Shown here in pieces: positions 50,846-58,814 of a stretch of DNA of 64,000 nucleotides. The number at the start of each line of letters is the position of its first letter. Positions within the stretch are counted from its first letter, which is position 1. Source of the DNA: Ruminococcus sp. Lineage in GTDB: Bacteria; Bacillota; Clostridia; Lachnospirales; Lachnospiraceae. Position numbers and translations under genes: made by a program. Location: assembly GCA_020024635.1 (NCBI GenBank), contig JAHHTL010000003.1:25159-89158 (forward strand), in the 5' to 3' direction. The notes beneath the pieces are model-generated. The model was given only the letters and a program-made list of their open reading frames with translations. It made no database searches and was not told the DNA's origin.

Positions 50846-52960
50846 ATGAAAGCAAAAATTTTGCATGAAAGTCGTGGAAGAATGCGATTACAACTTGCAA
50901 TGAAGCGAATGAGCATGGAGGAAGCGGATTTATTAGAGACCTGGCTAAGACAGCAGTCATGGGTCAAAGCGGTTACGGTTCATGACAGAACATGTTGTGT
51001 TATCTTACATTACACTGGAAGCAGAAATGTGGTGATTCATGCGATTGGCGGGTTTTCGTGGAAGAAAGTAGAAGATCTTAAAGAGGGCATATACAGTACA
51101 CGGAAGTTGGATAGAGAGTTTCAAGAAAGACTTGCCAGTAAAATTCTAAAAAAAATAGTGATTCAAACAATGATGCCTGCACCATTTCGTGCAGTACAGG
51201 CAAGTATCCATGCCATTCCATTCCTCAAGCAGGGAATGAAATGTATGTGGCGTCGTCAAATGAAAGTAGAACTTTTAGATGGAATTTCTATTGGGATTTC
51301 TATTTTGAGAAGGGATTTCCGTACAGCCGGCATGGTTTCATTTTTACTGGAAATCGGTGATCTTTTGGAAGAGTGGACTCGAAAAAGATCCATTGAAAAT
51401 CTTGCCCATTGTATGTCTTTGAATGTAGATCGTGTATGGATTAGGACAGCGCAAGGTGAAGAAGTTTTAACTCCTATTTCCAATGTACATCAAGGGGAAC
51501 ACGTGATTGTAAGAATGGGCGATTTAATACCGGCAGACGGTGTTGTTGTGGAAGGTGAGCTTATGGTAAATCAAAGTTCTCTCACCGGAGAGTCTATTCC
51601 AGTTCCAAAGAGAATGGGAGGCGTTCTTTATGCCGGTACTGTGGTAGAAGAAGGTGAAGGTGTTTTTGAAGTTCGCCATACAAGTGGAAATAGTCGGTAT
51701 GCAAAAATAGTTTCTATGATCGAAGAGTCACAGCAGTTAAAATCCGAAGCAGAAAGTCATGCAGAAAATTTGGCGGACAAATTGGTGCCATATACGTTCG
51801 CAGGAAGCATTTTGGGACTTCTATTGACGCGAAATGTTACAAGAGCACTCTCTGTATTAATGGTAGATTTTTCTTGTGCGTTAAAACTTGCCATGCCATT
51901 GGCTGTACTTTCTGCAATGCGAGAAGCTGGAAAGCATCATATTACAGTAAAGGGTGGGAAATTCTTAGAACAAGTAGCAAAAGCAGATACTATTGTTTTT
52001 GATAAAACAGGGACGTTGACATATGCATGCCCCAAAGTAGCAAAAGTAATTCCTTTCGACGGGCGTGATAGCGAGGAAATGTTACGTTTAGCAGCTTGTA
52101 TGGAAGAACATTTTCCGCATTCTTTAGCGAATGCTGTAGTTGAGGAAGCAAAAAATCGAGGATTAGAACATGAAGAATTCCATACAAAAGTAGAATATTT
52201 GGTGGCACATGGCATTACCAGTACCGTAAATGGGGAATGTGTCCAAATAGGTAGTGCACATTTTATTTTTGAAGATGAAGGGTGTCAGATTGCAGAAGAG
52301 GATAAGGAAACTTTTGAACAGTTACCTTTGGAATATTCGCATTTATATTTGGCAATTGGTGGAAAACTGGTTGCAGTTATCTGCATCAGCGATCCATTGC
52401 GCAATGAGGCGGCACAGGTTATTCGCACACTACGTAGTTATGGGATGAAACATACGGTTATGTTGACAGGAGATAATCACAGGACAGCTCAGGCGATTGC
52501 AAAACAACTGGGAGTAGATGATTTTCGAGCAGACGTACTTCCGGAGGATAAAGCAGACTATATTTCAAAACTTCGAAAGGATGGTCATACGGTGATCATG
52601 GTCGGCGATGGGATTAACGATTCGCCAGCACTTTCGGCGGCAGATGTAGGAATTGCGATCAATCATGGAGCAGCATTGGCAAAGCAGATTTCTGATATTA
52701 CAATTTCAGGAGATAACTTATGGGAATTGGTAGAATTGCGTTTGATTGCAAACGGATTGATTGATCGATTAAACAAAAATTATCGATTTGTGATTGGATT
52801 CAATGGGATGCTTATTTTACTAGGTCTTTTGGGTGTGATTTCTCCCACAACATCGGCTACATTCCATAACGTTTCTACTTTGGGGATTAGTTTACATAGT
52901 ATGACAGCACTTCCAGAAGAAAGGGAAATCGAACAACTTCAAAAGGACACAGTTTCATAA
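50846..52960 (+). CDS. P1B-type heavy-metal ATPase lacking CPC and CxxC motifs (FezB-like candidate)
   Basis: A 704-residue membrane ATPase. Catalytic motifs are complete: TGES (247-250), phosphorylated Asp386 in DKTGT, TGDNHRT, and GDGINDS (587-593). The N-terminal ~80 residues form a heavy-metal-associated-like domain without the usual CxxC; instead it has alternating arginines RGRMR (residues 10-14). The metal-site helix reads SCALK (Ser343-Cys344) in place of the CPC/SPC of copper or zinc pumps. The His-Pro motif is replaced by HFPHSLA. This combination fits the P1B-6-like group that includes the ferrosome ATPase FezB, which brings in iron. The start follows GCGGAGG. A strong terminator ends the unit. 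Export of iron or manganese is the alternative. Confidence 0.8.
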   Translation: MKAKILHESRGRMRLQLAMKRMSMEEADLLETWLRQQSWVKAVTVHDRTCCVILHYTGSRNVVIHAIGGFSWKKVEDLKEGIYSTRKLDREFQERLASKILKKIVIQTMMPAPFRAVQASIHAIPFLKQGMKCMWRRQMKVELLDGISIGISILRRDFRTAGMVSFLLEIGDLLEEWTRKRSIENLAHCMSLNVDRVWIRTAQGEEVLTPISNVHQGEHVIVRMGDLIPADGVVVEGELMVNQSSLTGESIPVPKRMGGVLYAGTVVEEGEGVFEVRHTSGNSRYAKIVSMIEESQQLKSEAESHAENLADKLVPYTFAGSILGLLLTRNVTRALSVLMVDFSCALKLAMPLAVLSAMREAGKHHITVKGGKFLEQVAKADTIVFDKTGTLTYACPKVAKVIPFDGRDSEEMLRLAACMEEHFPHSLANAVVEEAKNRGLEHEEFHTKVEYLVAHGITSTVNGECVQIGSAHFIFEDEGCQIAEEDKETFEQLPLEYSHLYLAIGGKLVAVICISDPLRNEAAQVIRTLRSYGMKHTVMLTGDNHRTAQAIAKQLGVDDFRADVLPEDKADYISKLRKDGHTVIMVGDGINDSPALSAADVGIAINHGAALAKQISDITISGDNLWELVELRLIANGLIDRLNKNYRFVIGFNGMLILLGLLGVISPTTSATFHNVSTLGISLHSMTALPEEREIEQLQKDTVS

Positions 52961-52970
52961 ATGAACAGAT

Positions 52971-53016
52971 ACCTTCTAGGATGAATGTTTAGGGTTCACT
53001 CTAGAAGGTTTTTTTA
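52971..53016 (+). terminator. Terminator after the P1B ATPase gene
   Basis: ACCTTCTAG (52971-52979) and CTAGAAGGT (53001-53009) form a perfect 9-bp stem followed by seven T. Confidence 0.92.
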
Positions 53017-53054
53017 TGCTTTAACATATTGTGATCATTTTTATTGTTATAATA

Positions 53055-53083
53055 TTGACAAATAAAGTTGTCAGTGTTATAGT
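53055..53083 (+). promoter_or_regulatory. Promoter of the XRE/ABC operon
   Basis: TTGACA (53055-53060) and TATAGT (53078-53083), 17 bp apart, with TGT before the -10 (extended -10). The -35 box is embedded in the first operator copy. Confidence 0.85.
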
Positions 53084-53106
53084 TGAAATGACAAATAAAG
53101 TTGTCA
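53056..53106 (+). repeat. Tandem operator: two identical 18-bp inverted repeats, 33 bp apart
   Basis: TGACAAATAAAGTTGTCA occurs exactly twice, at 53056-53073 and 53089-53106; each is an inverted repeat TGACAA-N6-TTGTCA. The copies are offset by 33 bp, about three helical turns, so bound dimers face the same side. One covers the -35 box and the other the transcription start. A further half-site TTGTCA lies at 53122-53127. The adjacent XRE repressor is the obvious binder. Confidence 0.85.
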
Positions 53107-53156
53107 ATATGGAAAGAAAGATTGTCAATTATATGCGCGAAGGAGGATAGAGGTTT

Positions 53157-53366
53157 ATGCCACTTTATAACCGATTGAAGGAACATAGAGCCAGATTAGG
53201 AGTAAACCAGCGACAGATGGGAGCTTTGGTGGATGTTTCGCGACAGACGATCAGTCAGATAGAAAGGGGAGATTATTCCCCGTCTGTTACATTAGCATTA
53301 AAACTTGCAAAAGTTTGTGGTGTTACGGTGGAAGAAATTTTTACCTATGAGGAGGATACAAAGTGA
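53157..53366 (+). CDS. XRE-family repressor (short helix-turn-helix protein)
   Basis: A 69-residue protein that is almost only an XRE helix-turn-helix: RLKEHRARLGVNQRQMGALV, SRQTISQIERGDYSPSVTLAL, then VTVEEIFTYEED. Short regulators of this form commonly control a neighbouring transporter operon. GAAGGAGG precedes the ATG. Its stop overlaps the GTG start of the DUF3169 gene. The two perfect operators over its promoter indicate autoregulation. Confidence 0.93.
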   Translation: MPLYNRLKEHRARLGVNQRQMGALVDVSRQTISQIERGDYSPSVTLALKLAKVCGVTVEEIFTYEEDTK

Positions 53367-54079
53367 ATCACAAAGAGTTAAAAAAAGAAAATAGAAAAGC
53401 TTTGAAAATTCTAATTATCGTAATGATTTTAAGTGGACTTGGAGGGGGGATTTTAGGGACAGCCCTTTCTTTGCTTGAAGGAAGTACCTTTGTAGAACAT
53501 CTCCAGACCATGGCAAAACAGATGTTCCAAGTTATGATCCCATGGGGAATACCGGTCACCATGCTCGCCTTTCAGTTACCTGCAATTGTGCTGCTAGGAA
53601 ATGCAAGAAAAAAATATAAAAATTGGGATGGAGAAGAGGAAAAGACAGCAGAGATAATTGATAAAATTCTGAATACTGTGTTATTTCTTTGCAACTTATC
53701 CGTACCATTGTGTATATTTTTTATGAGCTGTATGCGTAAGAGAATGACTGTCATTGAGTTCATAGAATTCCTGATTTCTGTATTTATAGCTATGGGGATT
53801 CAACAAAAATCTGTAGATCTTATACGATTGATGAATCCAGAAAAGAAGGGAAGTGTCTACGATTTCCAGTTTCAAAGAAAATGGTTTGAAAGTTGTGATG
53901 AAGCAGAACAAAAAAAAGTTGGAGAAGCATCGTATAAATCATACAAAATCACACAAATGTCCTGTATGATTTTATGGCTGATTCTTTATATCCTAGATGC
54001 AGGAGTATTACCAATCTTTGTTGTATTGCTTATCCTAGTTATTTCTTCAGTTAGTTACATGATAGAAGCGATGAAATAA
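53363..54079 (+). CDS. DUF3169 membrane protein
   Basis: A 238-residue protein with about six hydrophobic segments, starting at GTG 53363 behind GAGGAGG and overlapping the XRE stop. KALKILIIVMILSGLGGGILG at the N-terminus and the long central hydrophilic segment (KKGSVYDFQFQRKWFESCDEAEQ) match the DUF3169 pattern. Members sit between XRE regulators and ABC-2 exporters in Firmicutes, as here; their role is unknown. Confidence 0.82.
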   Translation: MNHKELKKENRKALKILIIVMILSGLGGGILGTALSLLEGSTFVEHLQTMAKQMFQVMIPWGIPVTMLAFQLPAIVLLGNARKKYKNWDGEEEKTAEIIDKILNTVLFLCNLSVPLCIFFMSCMRKRMTVIEFIEFLISVFIAMGIQQKSVDLIRLMNPEKKGSVYDFQFQRKWFESCDEAEQKKVGEASYKSYKITQMSCMILWLILYILDAGVLPIFVVLLILVISSVSYMIEAMK

Positions 54080-54111
54080 AGAATGTGAATAATAAATAGG
54101 AGGAAAAATAT

Positions 54112-55029
54112 ATGAAACTAGAAGTACAAAATCTAAGAAAATCATTTGGAGATAAAGAAATACTTCATGGAATTTCTTTTCAAGTCTCCGGTGGTGCAGC
54201 CCTTGGTTTGTTAGGAAGAAACGGAGCCGGTAAAACCACCACTATTCGAATTTTGATGGATGTATTTAAAGGAGATGAAGGACAGATTCTTCTAGATGGA
54301 GAAAGATTTGAACCATTACATCATCAAATCGGATATCTCCCAGAAGAAAGGGGGTTATACCCAAAAAAAACAGTAAGTGAACAGTTGATTTATTTGGGAA
54401 TGCTTCGAGGTCTTACAAAAAAAGATGCAAAAGAGGCAACAAAAAAATGGTTAGAACGTTTGGGAGTTCAAGAATATGAAAATAGAAAACTAGAAACTCT
54501 CTCGAAAGGAAATCAACAAAAAGTACAATTGGCACAGACATTGCTATGTGATCCAGAGATTATCATACTGGATGAGCCATTTTCAGGACTAGATCCTGTG
54601 AATGCACAGGTTTTGAAAGATGTGATAAAAGAACAGATTGATGTAGGGAAATTGGTTATTTTTTCCAGCCATCAGATGAGCTATGTAGAAGAGTTTTGTC
54701 AAGAAATCGTTATTATGAATCAAGGAAAGATTGTATTATCTGGAAATTTAAATGAGATTCAGCGAGAATACGGAAAAGACAGGCTAGTATTGTCGACTTC
54801 GAAGGAAAGTATATTGGATTTTGCAAAAAGATTGGAAGAGACCTATATGGATCTTTTAGAAGTGGAGAAGATAGGGAAAGATCATATTATTATTCGTACT
54901 AAAATGGTAGGAGCAAAAGAAGAAATTTTACAAAGGTTGCTAGAGCAAGGGGTAGATTTGGATTATTTTGGATTATACATCCCTTCCTTAAATGATATAT
55001 TCGTAGAGAAAGCAGGTGACGCAAAATGA
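54112..55029 (+). CDS. ABC transporter ATP-binding protein (NatA-like)
   Basis: A 305-residue ATPase with Walker A GRNGAGKTT (about residues 36-44), signature LSKGNQQKVQLAQTLL, Walker B IIILDEPFSGLDP and the switch His in SSHQMSYVEE. A C-terminal regulatory extension of ~90 residues follows, typical of NatA or antibiotic/peptide exporters of the ABC-2 type. It starts behind ATAGGAGG and ends inside the start of the permease gene (ATGA overlap). Confidence 0.93.
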   Translation: MKLEVQNLRKSFGDKEILHGISFQVSGGAALGLLGRNGAGKTTTIRILMDVFKGDEGQILLDGERFEPLHHQIGYLPEERGLYPKKTVSEQLIYLGMLRGLTKKDAKEATKKWLERLGVQEYENRKLETLSKGNQQKVQLAQTLLCDPEIIILDEPFSGLDPVNAQVLKDVIKEQIDVGKLVIFSSHQMSYVEEFCQEIVIMNQGKIVLSGNLNEIQREYGKDRLVLSTSKESILDFAKRLEETYMDLLEVEKIGKDHIIIRTKMVGAKEEILQRLLEQGVDLDYFGLYIPSLNDIFVEKAGDAK

Positions 55030-56279
55030 AACAATTTATAACAGTCTTGAAGTTTGAACTGGATAATTATTTTAAAAATAAGAGTTTTATGATCACTACT
55101 GGAATTTTGGCTTTGATTTTATGTGGGGTTATCATTGTTCCTACATTAATTCCAGGATTGTTAGGAAATCAAAACAAGGAAAAGCAAAGTGCTACACAGT
55201 CTACGGAGGGAGAGAAGACAAAACAGGATGTACTTGGAATTTTTGTGCAAAAGGAAATCAAAGAACAGGCAGATAAATTTTTGCAAACAATGCCAATTGA
55301 TTGGAAAGAATTTGAATCGGAAAAAGAACTAGAAAAGGCTATAGAAGAAGAAAAAGTAGAAGCAGGTTTTGTGTTAAAGACCATGGATGGATTTACCTAC
55401 ATAGTAAATAATCGTTCAATTAATGATTCTTGGTCTTCCTTGTTTGAGCAACAATTGGGACAATGGAAGAAGGAACAGTATCTTCTGTCTAAAGGACTTA
55501 CAAGCGAGCAGATTGTGGAATCAGAAAATGTATCGGTAGAAAAGCAAGAACGTATTCTTGGAAAAGACAGCGCCAGCAATTATTGGTATACCTATATCCT
55601 TATATTCGCAATCTATTTTTTGATTATTTTTTACGGACAGATGATTGCCGTTTCAGTAACCAATGAAAAAAGCAATCGAGCAATTGAAATTCTTGTTACC
55701 AGTGTAAATCCGAACAGTCTTATTTTTGGAAAGGTTCTAGCGGGTGCACTTGCAGGAATCATCCAAATGTTTGTCATCGTTGGAAGTGGTCTTATATCTT
55801 ATCATTTAGTACAAGATCAATGGGGCGGAAAATTAGACTTTCTTTTTGATATTCCAATTTATATATGGGTATCTTATATTTGCTTTGGTATTCTCAGTTA
55901 TCTGCTCTATGCGTTGTTATTTGGGGCACTTGGGGCAATGGTGTCAAAAACAGAAGATATCAGTAAAAGTGCCACACCACTTATGCTAGTTTATATCGCA
56001 TCTTTCTTTATCTCGATTTTTGGAATGCAGTCCTTTAGTGACAGTATTATGATGAAGGTTGCATCGTTTATACCGTTTACGTCAGGAAATGCCATGTTTG
56101 TACGAATTTGTATGGGAAAGGTTGCTATATGGGAAGTAATTTTATCATTTTTACTTTTGGTAGTAAGTTGTGTGTTTGTAGGAATATTTGCAGCAAAATT
56201 ATTCCGGTATGGAACCTTGCATTATGGAAATCCAATCAAATTACGTAAAGCATGGAAAAATATAAAAGAGCAAAACTAA
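55026..56279 (+). CDS. ABC-2 type transporter permease (NatB-like)
   Basis: A 417-residue permease. One helix at about residues 20-42, a large extracellular domain (about 45-180) and five or six helices in the C-terminal half, with IYFLIIFYGQMIAVSVTNEKSNRAIEILVTSVNP, the ABC-2/NatB coupling-helix signature. With the ATPase it exports a substrate, possibly Na+ or a peptide/drug. The start lies in the ATPase stop codon. Confidence 0.92.
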   Translation: MKQFITVLKFELDNYFKNKSFMITTGILALILCGVIIVPTLIPGLLGNQNKEKQSATQSTEGEKTKQDVLGIFVQKEIKEQADKFLQTMPIDWKEFESEKELEKAIEEEKVEAGFVLKTMDGFTYIVNNRSINDSWSSLFEQQLGQWKKEQYLLSKGLTSEQIVESENVSVEKQERILGKDSASNYWYTYILIFAIYFLIIFYGQMIAVSVTNEKSNRAIEILVTSVNPNSLIFGKVLAGALAGIIQMFVIVGSGLISYHLVQDQWGGKLDFLFDIPIYIWVSYICFGILSYLLYALLFGALGAMVSKTEDISKSATPLMLVYIASFFISIFGMQSFSDSIMMKVASFIPFTSGNAMFVRICMGKVAIWEVILSFLLLVVSCVFVGIFAAKLFRYGTLHYGNPIKLRKAWKNIKEQN

Positions 56280-56297
56280 AGAAAAGAGGTTGTAAAG

Positions 56298-57383
56298 TTG
56301 TATAAAGATAAGTTACATACGATTATCAATGCAATGAAAGAAGAGAATCTGTCACAATTGATTCTCACAGATCCTTCAAATATTTTTTATTTGACAGGAA
56401 AGTGGATTTATCCCGGAGAGCGTCTTTTAGCACTTTATATGAATACGAGTGGAGAAGTAAAGCTTGTGATCAACAAGCTTTTCCCACAAAGTGAGGATTT
56501 GGGAATGGAACTAATCTGGTACGATGATACAGAAGATGCTGTAGAACGACTGAGTCATTATGTAAAAGAAGGAAGAGTTGGCATTGATCGAACATGGCCT
56601 GCTGGCTTTCTATTACGTTTGCAGCAGTTAAAAAAAGAATGTTCATACTGCAATGGTTCTTTGATCGTGGATCATGTGAGAATGATCAAGAATAGGAAAG
56701 AGCAGGAGTTGATGCGAAAGGCTGCTTTAGCAAATGATCAGGTTATGGAAAAGCTGATTTCTCTGGTAGGAAAAGGATATACCGAAAAAGAATTGAATCG
56801 AATTGTAAAAGAATTATATTCGGAATCAGGACATCAAGATGTAGCTTTTGAGCCAATTACGGCTTATGGAAAATCAGGAGCGAACCCTCATCATGTTACA
56901 GATGACACAAAAGGAAAAAAGGGAGATTGTGTTGTATTAGATATTGGAGGAATTTTGAATCATTATTGCTCAGATATGACAAGGACAGTATTTTTAGGCG
57001 AAGCATCAGAACGTGCAAAAGAAATTTATGAAATTGTAAAAGAGGCTCAGCGAAGAGGAATTCAAGCTGCAAAACCAGGAAACCGAATGTGTGATGTAGA
57101 TTTTGCATGTAGAAATTATATTGAAGAGAAAGGATTTGGAGATTACTTTACCCATAGAACGGGACACAGTATTGGAATAGAAGATCATGAATTTGGTGAT
57201 GTGTCTTTGGCAAACACGGAAATAATAAAGCCAGGACAATGCTTTTCAATCGAACCTGGAATCTACATTCAAGAAGAGGAGATTGGTGTGCGTATTGAAG
57301 ATATTGTCTTAATTACAGAAGATGGCTGCGAAGTTTTAAATCAAGTGACAAAAGAGTTGACCATTGTACCGCTGGAAGAGTAG
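56298..57383 (+). CDS. M24 Xaa-Pro aminopeptidase-like enzyme
   Basis: A 361-residue metallopeptidase with a creatinase-like N-terminal domain (about residues 1-125) and a pita-bread catalytic domain. Metal ligands are in VVLDIGGILNHYCSDMTRT (two Asp), HRTGHSIGIE (His), SIEPGIY (Glu) and VRIEDIVL (Glu). It removes an N-terminal residue before proline. The start is TTG 56298, 8 bases after AAAGAGG. It follows the ABC permease by 18 bases and may be part of that operon, perhaps processing the exported or imported peptide (inference). Confidence 0.92.
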   Translation: MYKDKLHTIINAMKEENLSQLILTDPSNIFYLTGKWIYPGERLLALYMNTSGEVKLVINKLFPQSEDLGMELIWYDDTEDAVERLSHYVKEGRVGIDRTWPAGFLLRLQQLKKECSYCNGSLIVDHVRMIKNRKEQELMRKAALANDQVMEKLISLVGKGYTEKELNRIVKELYSESGHQDVAFEPITAYGKSGANPHHVTDDTKGKKGDCVVLDIGGILNHYCSDMTRTVFLGEASERAKEIYEIVKEAQRRGIQAAKPGNRMCDVDFACRNYIEEKGFGDYFTHRTGHSIGIEDHEFGDVSLANTEIIKPGQCFSIEPGIYIQEEEIGVRIEDIVLITEDGCEVLNQVTKELTIVPLEE

Positions 57384-57441
57384 TTCTTCGAGCGGGAACT
57401 CTTGTGATGCAAAAAAATTCTCCGAATCAAACAGAAAAAGG

Positions 57442-57471
57442 TTGACTTTTCATAAAAGTAAGCCGTATAAT
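57442..57471 (+). promoter_or_regulatory. Promoter of the membrane acyltransferase gene
   Basis: TTGACT (57442-57447) and perfect TATAAT (57466-57471), 18 bp apart. Transcription would start near 57478, which decides the downstream start codon. Confidence 0.75.
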
Positions 57472-57514
57472 CTCGTTGTTTGTACAAATAAATAAAACTA
57501 TAAGAGGTATAAAA

Positions 57515-58522
57515 TTGGAGAATAAAAAAACAAGATCCTATTTATTTGATAATATGAAAGCCTTTTTGATTTTTGGAGTTGTCTATGCTCACTTTATACG
57601 TGTAACAGGGGCGTTTGCGCAAGATGGCTTAGATGGATATTTGTATACTGTGTTTTTTTCTTTTATCATGCAAGGGTTTATTTTTATTTCTGGTTATTTT
57701 TCAAAAAATATAGAAAAATGTCGTAAAGGAGCTTTTTTCAATTATTTAATTCCATATTTAATATGGATGATTTTCATGTATTTTGTACGATTTTTAATAT
57801 CGGATGATACTACATTACGTTTGTATCGCCCGTCCCATGGAATGTGGTTTTTTCTTGTTATGTTTCTATATCGATTTTTTTTAAAAGAATTAATTAAAAT
57901 ACCACACATATTATGTTTAAGCGTAGTTTTTTATTTTACTGCAGGGTGTTTTCCTTTTTTGGACGAAACCTTGTCTTTGGGAAGGGTATTTTCTTTTTTG
58001 TTGTTCTTTATGCTTGGATATAATTGTAAAGAAAAAGAGATAGAACAAATAAAAAACATGAACTCCAAATATACAATCGCTGGAACAGGTGTAGTGCTCA
58101 TTGGATTGTATACTATTTCAAAGTTCCAATTGATTCCTGTAGAAATGTGGCATTTAAAAGATGGATATATGGATTATGCGATTGGAAACATAGAAGGAAT
58201 GTTACTTAGATTACTTATGGGAATAATTTCCATATTGTGGATCATTATCCTAATCAATCTGATACCGGATCGAAAAGTGTCGGTTTCAGAAATCGGACAA
58301 CATACATTACCTATTTTTGTATTACATATTCCTATCAGATACTTGATACAAGAGTTTGGTCTTCCAATCGAAAATGATTTGTTAATTTGTGTATCATGCG
58401 CCATTATTACTAGTGTAACGGTGTATTTGCTTTCCAGACCGATGACACATAAAATATACGATTCCATCATGAATATATTTAATTTAAATACTCTAAGAAT
58501 TAGTAAATCCTTGGAAGAATAG
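57515..58522 (+). CDS. Acyltransferase-3-like membrane protein
   Basis: A 335-residue protein with about ten membrane helices. The segment YLFDNMKAFLIFGVVYAH at the start and the hydrophilic loop RPSHGMWFFLVMFLYR resemble the acyltransferase-3/OafA fold, in which the His near helix 1 or 2 takes part in acyl transfer to sugars or cell-wall components; the residue H23 in VVYAHF is a candidate. I choose TTG 57515 (AAGAGGT a few bases upstream), because an earlier TTG at 57476 falls before the predicted transcription start. The substrate is unknown. The base composition is slightly more AT-rich than its neighbours. Confidence 0.8.
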   Translation: MENKKTRSYLFDNMKAFLIFGVVYAHFIRVTGAFAQDGLDGYLYTVFFSFIMQGFIFISGYFSKNIEKCRKGAFFNYLIPYLIWMIFMYFVRFLISDDTTLRLYRPSHGMWFFLVMFLYRFFLKELIKIPHILCLSVVFYFTAGCFPFLDETLSLGRVFSFLLFFMLGYNCKEKEIEQIKNMNSKYTIAGTGVVLIGLYTISKFQLIPVEMWHLKDGYMDYAIGNIEGMLLRLLMGIISILWIIILINLIPDRKVSVSEIGQHTLPIFVLHIPIRYLIQEFGLPIENDLLICVSCAIITSVTVYLLSRPMTHKIYDSIMNIFNLNTLRISKSLEE

Positions 58523-58596
58523 TACAATAATTCTAGGAAACATAGCATATATTTTCTTGGATAAATCACAGAGATTTTGCGGAAAATAAAAAAAAG

Positions 58597-58626
58597 TTGA
58601 CAAAAACAGAATTGGCACGTTAATAT
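58597..58626 (+). promoter_or_regulatory. Promoter of the riboswitch-controlled ATPase gene
   Basis: Consensus TTGACA (58597-58602) and TAATAT (58621-58626), 18 bp apart. The predicted start at about 58632 coincides with the first base of the aptamer P1 helix. Confidence 0.65.
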
Positions 58627-58631
58627 AAAAC

Positions 58632-58729
58632 CAATAAAAGGGAGTAACTGACGTTTTTATAAACGTTTACGATGTCGTCAGTACAGTGGAAACACTCGGT
58701 GTCGTATACAACTGGTGAGACTTTTATTG
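58632..58729 (+). ncRNA. yybP-ykoY manganese riboswitch (aptamer)
   Basis: The leader has the pattern of the Mn2+-sensing yybP-ykoY RNA. A perfect 9-bp P1 joins CAATAAAAG (58632-58640) and CTTTTATTG (58721-58729). Just inside are the conserved loop GGGAGTA (58641-58647) on the 5' side and GAGAC (58717-58721) on the 3' side; a second stem ACTGACG/CGTCAGT (58647-58653 with 58676-58682) extends the 5' arm. The 3' strand of P1 also pairs into the following terminator, so Mn2+ binding would favour antitermination and raise expression. The downstream gene is a P2-type ATPase, a known class of riboswitch targets. Confidence 0.88.
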
Positions 58730-58763
58730 CCAAAGAAGGTGGAAGGCAATAGGAGTCTTTTTC
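58718..58763 (+). terminator. Riboswitch expression-platform terminator
   Basis: AGACT-ATTGCC (58718-58722 and 58726-58731) pairs with GGCAAT-AGTCT (58745-58750 and 58754-58758), leaving an internal TTT/AGG loop, followed by a run of T. It uses the same bases, 58721-58729, as the aptamer P1, so the two folds exclude each other. Confidence 0.85.
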
Positions 58764-58814
58764 CATTTTTGAGAAAGCCTTTCATACTGATAGACAATAC
58801 GAGGAGGAAATACA

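Noticed and set aside
53056..53127. Repeated 18-mers considered as a CRISPR array or insertion-sequence ends
   Set aside because: Only two full copies, each an inverted repeat placed over a promoter, and no transposase or cas gene nearby; operators explain them better.
58632..58763. T-box or other amino-acid-sensing leader before the P2 ATPase
   Set aside because: No T-box bulge sequence is seen; the GGGAGTA and GAGAC loops and the ATPase target fit the yybP-ykoY manganese RNA.
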